NCBI GenBank assembly: GCA_016208315.1 | Contig: JACQYF010000154.1 | Location: forward strand, 1 to 36,305 | Length of the DNA stretch: 36,305 nucleotides | Origin: Chloroflexota bacterium | Lineage (GTDB): Bacteria > Chloroflexota > Anaerolineae > UBA4142 | Reading direction: 5' to 3' | Part shown: positions 31,667-36,305 of the stretch, one piece after another | How the letters are laid out: each line of letters opens with the position of its first letter | Position numbering within the stretch: position 1 is the first letter of the stretch | Notes under the pieces: generated by a model | Databases searched by the model: none | Seen by the model: the letters and a program-made list of their open reading frames with translations, nothing else | What the model was told of the DNA's origin: nothing | Program-made: the position numbers and the translations under genes

Positions 31667-32256
31667 AGCATGTCCTGTGAAACTGGGATTTGGCGCATGG
31701 GCAGCTTGAAATCCGCCAGGAATTCGCGGCGCGTGATTTCCATCTCCACGCCGTCGAACTCGCCCACGTCTGGCGAGAACCGCCGTACCGCGCCGACCGT
31801 GCGAAAACCGCACGCGGCAAAGCAGCGTTGGGCGCGCACATTGTCGTTGAACGTAAAGAGATTGATGCGCTCCAGAGACGTGGTCTGAAAAAGGTGACGC
31901 AGCATCGTCAGAATCGCTTCGCGCCCGTAGCCCTGCCCCCAATACGCGGTCTCGCCGATGACGATGCCCAGCTCGGCTTCGTGTTCGTCCCAATCAATCG
32001 CAAAGCAGCCCACGCGGCCGATCAACTCACCCGTGCGGGTCACAATAAAAAACGCGCGGCGATGGTTCGGGCCGAAATGGCTGTCGCCGCGCAAACGGTC
32101 TCGAAATTCGCTTAGGGTCAACTCCGTCGGCGTGCCTCCACTCCACCGGAGCAGTTCACGGTCGCAGCTCCACCGATACACGCGCGCAATCTGCGCGTCC
32201 GTCAAGTAGTCTTCAAATCGGCGCAGCCCGATCCGGTCACCCCAAATGATGTTCAA
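31663..32256 (-). CDS. RimJ/RimL-type GNAT acetyltransferase
   Basis: 197 residues. GNAT landmarks: ELGIVIGETAYWGQGYGREA (acetyl-CoA loop GQGYGR) and NDNVRAQRCFAACGF near the end. Relatives acetylate protein N-termini, ribosomal proteins or small amines; the substrate is unknown. The TTG start at 32256 overlaps the Nudix gene's end by 20 bases and has GATGAGAG nearby. It overlaps the aminotransferase start at its 3' end, so three genes are translationally linked. Confidence 0.85.
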   Translation of the reverse strand: MNIIWGDRIGLRRFEDYLTDAQIARVYRWSCDRELLRWSGGTPTELTLSEFRDRLRGDSHFGPNHRRAFFIVTRTGELIGRVGCFAIDWDEHEAELGIVIGETAYWGQGYGREAILTMLRHLFQTTSLERINLFTFNDNVRAQRCFAACGFRTVGAVRRFSPDVGEFDGVEMEITRREFLADFKLPMRQIPVSQDML

Positions 32257-32764
32257 CTCTCATCAAGCCCACAATAGTCTTCGCATCCACGATTTCGCCG
32301 CGCTCGATTTTTTCCAGGGCGTCCGCGAGCGGGACCAGCTCGACTTGAATGACCTCGTCGTCATCGGGCGCGGCTTCGGCCAACGTAAGTTGGCGCGCGG
32401 CGAACAAATACATCTTTTCCGTCGAAAACCCAGGGCTGGAGTAAAAGTAGCCGAGCGGTTCCCACTGCGCGGCCTGGTAGCCGGTCTCTTCTTTCAGCTC
32501 GCGCGCCGCGCACAGCGCCGGATCCTCGCCTTCCTCGAGCGTGCCCGCGGGAATTTCCAGCAGCTCGCGGGCCGCGGCCGAGCGGTACTGCCGCACCATC
32601 ACCACGCGATTTTGTTCGTCGAGCGGCACAATGACGACCGCGCCGCCATGCTCGACAATCTCGCGCACGACGACGCGCTTGTTTGCCAGTCGGACGTCGT
32701 CGAGGCGCAGCTTGAGAATTTTGCCGCGATACAGATATTGGCTGTGCGTGATTTCTTCGCTCAT
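32237..32764 (-). CDS. Nudix hydrolase (ADP-ribose pyrophosphatase type)
   Basis: 175 residues. The complete Nudix box runs from G74 to Y96 with E80, R88, E89, E92, E93 and G95. The segment SPGFSTEKMYLFAA after it is typical of ADP-sugar pyrophosphatases of the NudF/YqkG type. It would cleave ADP-ribose or a similar nucleotide sugar with Mg. Its ATG is 13 bases after the end of the LysM gene; the ribosome site is weak. Operon order is LysM, Nudix, GNAT, aminotransferase. Confidence 0.92.
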   Translation of the reverse strand: MSEEITHSQYLYRGKILKLRLDDVRLANKRVVVREIVEHGGAVVIVPLDEQNRVVMVRQYRSAAARELLEIPAGTLEEGEDPALCAARELKEETGYQAAQWEPLGYFYSSPGFSTEKMYLFAARQLTLAEAAPDDDEVIQVELVPLADALEKIERGEIVDAKTIVGLMRVEHHLG

Positions 32765-32776
32765 TAGCTCATTGCT

Positions 32777-33709
32777 CTAGGGAATCACGAGCGTCTGCCC
32801 CGGATAGATAAAGTTCGGATTCGCCAAACGGTTCGCGATTTGCAGCGCGTAAACCGTGCGGCCCACGCGGACCGCGATCGAGAACAAGGTATCGCCGCGT
32901 TGCACCGTGTAGGTCGAGCCGCCGGTCACCGGCGGGGGGTTACCGTCGGGACTGCTGCCCCCCGGAATATTCAGGACTTGGCCCGGGTACACAAAGTTCG
33001 GATTGACACCGCGGTTTGCCGCCTGGAGCGCGGCGACGCTCACGCCGAACTTGCGCGCGATCGCATAGAACCAATCGCCGCGCTGGACCGTGTACGTGCT
33101 CGGCAAATTGGTCGGCGGAGGAACGGCCGTTGCGCCGCCCGGAGGAACGGCCGTTGCGCCGCCCGGCGGAACCGCCGTCGCACCGCCCGGCACTGTGGTC
33201 GGCACCGGCGCGCCCGCGGCCGGAATGTTGAGCACTTGGCCCGGTTGAATGAGGTTGGGGTCCAGTCCCGGATTCGCGGCAACAATCGCCTGGGTCGTGA
33301 CGCCAAAGCGTCCGGCGATCTTGTTGAGCCAATCACCCCATTGGACTGTGTACATCGTCGCGCCGCCGGTCGGAGGCGCGGGTGTGGCCGAAGCCAGCGC
33401 GGTCGGAGCCGCCGTCGCGATGACAAACGGCGCGGCCGTCGCCGCTGGCGTAATCGGGACCAATGGCGTGGCCGAGGGGGCGGTAGTTCCCAAAGCAAGT
33501 GGAGCGGGAGTCGTGGGAGCAGCGGCACCGCCACCGGGTACAGTGGGGGGTGTTGAAAGCTCTAGCGGGACCACCCCTGTGGGCGTTGGCTCCGTCACGA
33601 GCGGCTTTTCACGCGTGCATGCGGCCGCGCCCATGACGACCAACGCGATCAACGCTAGAGTGATGATACGCTTTGCCAAGACCTTGTCCTGACGGATCGG
33701 CTCGGTCAT
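32777..33709 (-). CDS. Lipoprotein with three LysM domains
   Basis: 310 residues. The signal peptide ends at a lipobox-like GAAAC (C31; the -3 position is not a typical Leu). It is followed by a long Pro/Thr/Ala linker and three LysM domains with YTVQxGD starts and PGQ near the ends. The linker between the first two LysM domains has three 24-nt tandem repeats (PPGGATAV) at 33117-33188. LysM domains bind N-acetylglucosamine chains, so it probably sits on or organises the cell wall. GGAGG is six bases before the ATG; a longer frame to 33871 is rejected. Confidence 0.9.
   Translation of the reverse strand: MTEPIRQDKVLAKRIITLALIALVVMGAAACTREKPLVTEPTPTGVVPLELSTPPTVPGGGAAAPTTPAPLALGTTAPSATPLVPITPAATAAPFVIATAAPTALASATPAPPTGGATMYTVQWGDWLNKIAGRFGVTTQAIVAANPGLDPNLIQPGQVLNIPAAGAPVPTTVPGGATAVPPGGATAVPPGGATAVPPPTNLPSTYTVQRGDWFYAIARKFGVSVAALQAANRGVNPNFVYPGQVLNIPGGSSPDGNPPPVTGGSTYTVQRGDTLFSIAVRVGRTVYALQIANRLANPNFIYPGQTLVIP
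33117..33188. repeat. Three 24-nt tandem repeats in the LysM gene
   Basis: Units at 33117-33140, 33141-33164 and 33165-33188. The first two are identical and the third has a few changes. They encode PPGGATAV in the linker and could vary in number. Confidence 0.9.
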
Positions 33710-33754
33710 CGCGCAACCTCCTTGTAAGGTTCGGTGTCGCCGGGTTGCGACATT

Positions 33755-33783
33755 ATCATAACACAAGTCGCGCGCGGCGTCAA
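33755..33783 (-). promoter_or_regulatory. Promoter of the LysM/Nudix/GNAT/aminotransferase operon
   Basis: Minus strand TTGACG (33783-33778), a 17-bp spacer and TATGAT (33760-33755), about 45 bases before the ATG. Confidence 0.75.
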
Positions 33784-33884
33784 ACTGAAAACGATTGGAT
33801 TGAGCAGTTTTCGGTCTGGAAAGTGGAGCGCGTTCGCGTACACTAGATAGCACAAGTCGAAACGATTCCAAAGGTAACGATTAT

Positions 33885-36305
33885 ATGAAATGCTCCAATT
33901 GTTCTTTCGAAAACCCCACGGGCAGCAAATTCTGCGAGAACTGCGGTCAGCCGTTCGAACAGCCGTGTCCGAACTGCGGCCAGCCCGTGACGACGAGCGC
34001 GCGGTTTTGCCGGAACTGCGGCTTTAACTTGGCGACCGCATGGCCCGCGGCGGCCAAGCTGGCGAATTTGCAGCAAGCCGCGCCGACGATCATGCAGCAA
34101 AAGATTCTGTCCACCCGCAAGCAGATCGAGGGCGAGCGCAAGTTGGTGACCGTGCTCTTTACCGATATTGTCGGTTCGACCGCGCTGGCGGAAAAACTCG
34201 ATCCCGAAGAGTGGGGCGAAATCGTCTCGGGCGCGCACGAATACGTGAGCCAAGCCGTCTATCGCTACGAAGGGACGATCGCGCAGTTGCTCGGCGATGG
34301 CGTCCTGGCATTTTTTGGCGCGCCGATCACGCACGAGGACGACCCCGTGCGCGCCGTCAATGCCGCGCTCGACCTATCCGGCTCCATCGCCACTTATGCG
34401 CGCGAGTTGAAAGCGAAACGACGCATTGAAGATTTCAGAATGCGCGTCGGGCTGAACACGGGCCTGGTGGTTGTCGGCAATATCGGCACCGACATGCACA
34501 TGGAGTATCTCGCCGTGGGCGACACCGTGAATCTTGCGGCGCGTCTCCAGTCGGCCGCGGAACCCAACACCATACTCGTCTCCGAAAACACGGCCCGACT
34601 CGTCAAGCACGCCTTCGATCTCGAATTCCGCGGCACGCTGGAACTGAAAGGCAAGACCGAGCCGGTCCCCACCCATCGCGTGGTCGCACGCAAATCGTCG
34701 CCCGAGTCTGCGCGCGGCATCGAGGGGCTGAGTTCGCCGCTCGTCGGACGCGACCGCGAATTGCAGTTGCTCCAATCACGCGTCCAAGAGTTGCTCGACG
34801 GGCGCGCGCAAATCGTTTCGGTGATAGGTGAAGCCGGGCTGGGCAAGAGCCGGTTGGTAGCGGAAACTCGCAAGTTCGAAGTGGGAAGTGGCAAGTGGGA
34901 AGTGTCAAGTCCAACTTCCAACTTCCAACTTCCAACTTCCAACTTGCTCTGGCTCGAAGGCCGCGCGCTCTCCTTTGAAACCACCACGCCCTACGCGCCC
35001 TTCATCAGTTTGCTCAACCATCTGTTTCGGCTGACGCCCAACGATCAAGACGCAGAAAAATACGCCCAGCTAAAACGCTCCGTCGCCGAGATCGCGCCGG
35101 GGCGCGAAAGCGCGATCGCGCCCTATTTCGCGGCGATGTTGGGGATCGCCGTCGTGGGCGACGATTCGGACAAGGTCAATTACCTCATGCCGCCCGATCT
35201 GCGCGCGCGCGTCTTTGGCGCCGCGCTCGAGTTTTTCGAGAGACTGGCCGCGCAGCCGCTGGTGTTGGTCTTTGAGGATTTGCACTGGGCCGATTCCACC
35301 TCGCTCGATTTGATCGAGAAATTGATGGAACTCACCGACCGCGTGCCGTTGATGATCCTCGCGCTCTTCCGCCCCCAGCGTCAGGAACCCTCGTGGCGTT
35401 TCCACGAAGTGGCCTCTCGCGACTATGCTCACCGCTACACCGCGCTCGCGCTCGAACCCCTGGACGAACCCAGCTCGCGCGCCCTCGTCGCCAATCTGCT
35501 CCACATCGAAGACTTGCCGGAAAAAGTGCGCGCGCTCATCCTGATCAAGGCCGAGGGCAATCCCTTTTACGTCGAAGAAGTGATTCGCTCTCTGCTCGAC
35601 GCCAAACTAGTTGTCCGCGACAACGGGCATTGGCGCGCGACGCGCGAGATTGAGAATATCGCCGTGCCGGATACCCTCGCGGGCGTCATCGCGGCCCGTC
35701 TCGACCGGCTCGACGACGAATCCAAGCACACGGCCCAGACGGCCGCGGTGATCGGACGCGAATTTCGGTTCGACGTTTTGGCGGACGTTTATCAGCGACA
35801 GGAATCGGTTGGGAAATCGCTGGCGAATCTGCAGCGGCGCGAATTGATTCGCGAAAAGACGCGCGCGCCGGAAAACGTCTACCTGTTCAAACACGCGCTG
35901 ACCCAAGAGACGGCTTACGCCTCGGTGCTCCTCAGCAAGCGCCGCGATCTGCACCGCCGCGTCGCCGAATGTCTCGAAAAGCGGGACCCGACGCGCGTCC
36001 ACGACATCGCGCGGCATTTCCTGCAGGCCGACGAGGAAACGCGCGCGCTCCCTTATCTGGTCGAGGCCGCCGATCGCGCGGCGCGCGCCTACGCGACGCC
36101 CGAAGCCATTCCGTATTACCAACGCGCGCTCGAAATTCTGCAAAAGGTAGATAACCTGGAACTCGCGCGGCGCGCGCACGAAGGGTTGGGCGGCGCGCTC
36201 ACTCTGGCGAATGACGTCGCGGGCGCGGTCAAGAACTATGAGACGATGCTCGACGTCGCCAAGGCGCGCAACGATATTGCGATGCAAGTCTCCGCGCTGA
36301 ACAAA
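33885..36305 (+). CDS. Zinc-ribbon / class III cyclase / AAA ATPase / TPR signalling protein (partial)
   Basis: At least 807 residues, running off the right edge. Order: two zinc ribbons (CxxC pairs at 3-20 and 28-45), then a class III nucleotide cyclase domain (about 84-265). The latter has metal Asp D94 in FTDIVGST and D138 in LGDG, and D213/N216/R220 in GDTVNLAAR. A STAND/AAA-type ATPase follows (Walker A GEAGLGKS at 315-322; Walker B LVFEDLHWAD), and TPR-like helices begin near 700. Such proteins make cAMP under control of the ATPase/TPR sensor; soluble, no membrane segment seen. Residues 330-353 are an in-frame heptad insertion right after the Walker A helix. It is divergent from the LysM operon; its own promoter is not clear. 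Confidence 0.9.
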   Translation, partial: MKCSNCSFENPTGSKFCENCGQPFEQPCPNCGQPVTTSARFCRNCGFNLATAWPAAAKLANLQQAAPTIMQQKILSTRKQIEGERKLVTVLFTDIVGSTALAEKLDPEEWGEIVSGAHEYVSQAVYRYEGTIAQLLGDGVLAFFGAPITHEDDPVRAVNAALDLSGSIATYARELKAKRRIEDFRMRVGLNTGLVVVGNIGTDMHMEYLAVGDTVNLAARLQSAAEPNTILVSENTARLVKHAFDLEFRGTLELKGKTEPVPTHRVVARKSSPESARGIEGLSSPLVGRDRELQLLQSRVQELLDGRAQIVSVIGEAGLGKSRLVAETRKFEVGSGKWEVSSPTSNFQLPTSNLLWLEGRALSFETTTPYAPFISLLNHLFRLTPNDQDAEKYAQLKRSVAEIAPGRESAIAPYFAAMLGIAVVGDDSDKVNYLMPPDLRARVFGAALEFFERLAAQPLVLVFEDLHWADSTSLDLIEKLMELTDRVPLMILALFRPQRQEPSWRFHEVASRDYAHRYTALALEPLDEPSSRALVANLLHIEDLPEKVRALILIKAEGNPFYVEEVIRSLLDAKLVVRDNGHWRATREIENIAVPDTLAGVIAARLDRLDDESKHTAQTAAVIGREFRFDVLADVYQRQESVGKSLANLQRRELIREKTRAPENVYLFKHALTQETAYASVLLSKRRDLHRRVAECLEKRDPTRVHDIARHFLQADEETRALPYLVEAADRAARAYATPEAIPYYQRALEILQKVDNLELARRAHEGLGGALTLANDVAGAVKNYETMLDVAKARNDIAMQVSALNK
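34871..34947. repeat. Heptad array inside the cyclase/AAA gene
   Basis: Eleven 7-nt units in register: CAAGTTC, GAAGTGG, CAAGTGG, then four AACTTCC units and AACTTGC, approximately the reverse complement. Read in frame without stop; net insert about 72 nt. Confidence 0.92.

Noticed and set aside
31667..31993. N-terminal extension of the aminotransferase frame
   Set aside because: It overlaps the GNAT gene in another frame; the family start MSERDLLMIPGP at 31666 with the ATGA overlap is better.
33710..33871. N-terminal extension of the LysM lipoprotein
   Set aside because: It would cover the promoter and place the signal peptide far from the start; GGAGG supports 33709.

Overview
The window looks like a chromosomal segment of an uncultured Chloroflexota bacterium, probably Anaerolineae-like. 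It has high G+C, many lipoproteins with Pro/Thr-rich linkers, branched-chain-type ABC importers, tandem GNAT proteins, a zinc-ribbon/class III cyclase/AAA signalling protein and many short intergenic palindromes. This placement is an inference from gene style, since no rRNA, tRNA or marker gene was found. There is no phage, plasmid or CRISPR signature.

Layout. (1) 1-4700, minus strand: a GntR/FCD regulator with a clear autoregulatory promoter-operator heads a cluster made of two copies of the same two-gene module, a ferredoxin-domain protein overlapping a Cys/His-motif protein of unknown family. The two modules flank a TctC-type solute-binding lipoprotein. (2) 4820-9025, plus strand: a zinc alcohol/polyol dehydrogenase, a large secreted protein with a possible papain-like Cys/His/Asn centre, and a PIN-domain toxin-like pair. 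(3) 9074-19705, minus strand: a long operon encoding a complete LivGHMKF-type importer. It also carries an acyl-CoA synthetase, a MaoC hydratase, a CBS-ACT protein, a LEA-like lipoprotein and a metallo-hydrolase, which suggests uptake and CoA activation of a carboxylic acid. (4) 19895-23169: mtaB (tRNA methylthiotransferase), a decayed HNH nuclease and a tandem GNAT protein with a hairpin-rich leader. (5) 23262-26637, minus: an ECF vitamin-type transporter (S component, EcfT, fused EcfA-EcfA'). (6) 26889-33709, minus: a family-5 solute-binding lipoprotein, a three-gene small-protein cluster, an M28 peptidase, a class V aminotransferase, a RimJ-like GNAT, a Nudix hydrolase and a LysM lipoprotein. 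(7) 33885-end, plus: a cyclase/AAA/TPR protein running off the window.

The most unusual signal is a family of at least 13 short arrays spread through the window. Each array holds a strict 7-nt or 8-nt register over 40-135 bp. In most, the unit switches half-way to roughly its reverse complement, so the array can fold into a long hairpin. Arrays lie in operon gaps, run up to or over stop codons, and interrupt coding sequences in frame: mtaB alone carries three such arrays plus a separate 57-nt palindromic insert, and the fused EcfA and the cyclase carry one each. One pair of heptad arrays forms the inverted ends of a 458-bp cassette that holds a four-helix-bundle gene with an amber codon and splits livH from livM. 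Two other palindrome families (a G+C-rich REP-like element and a GTAGGACAAATTG palindrome) are also dispersed here.
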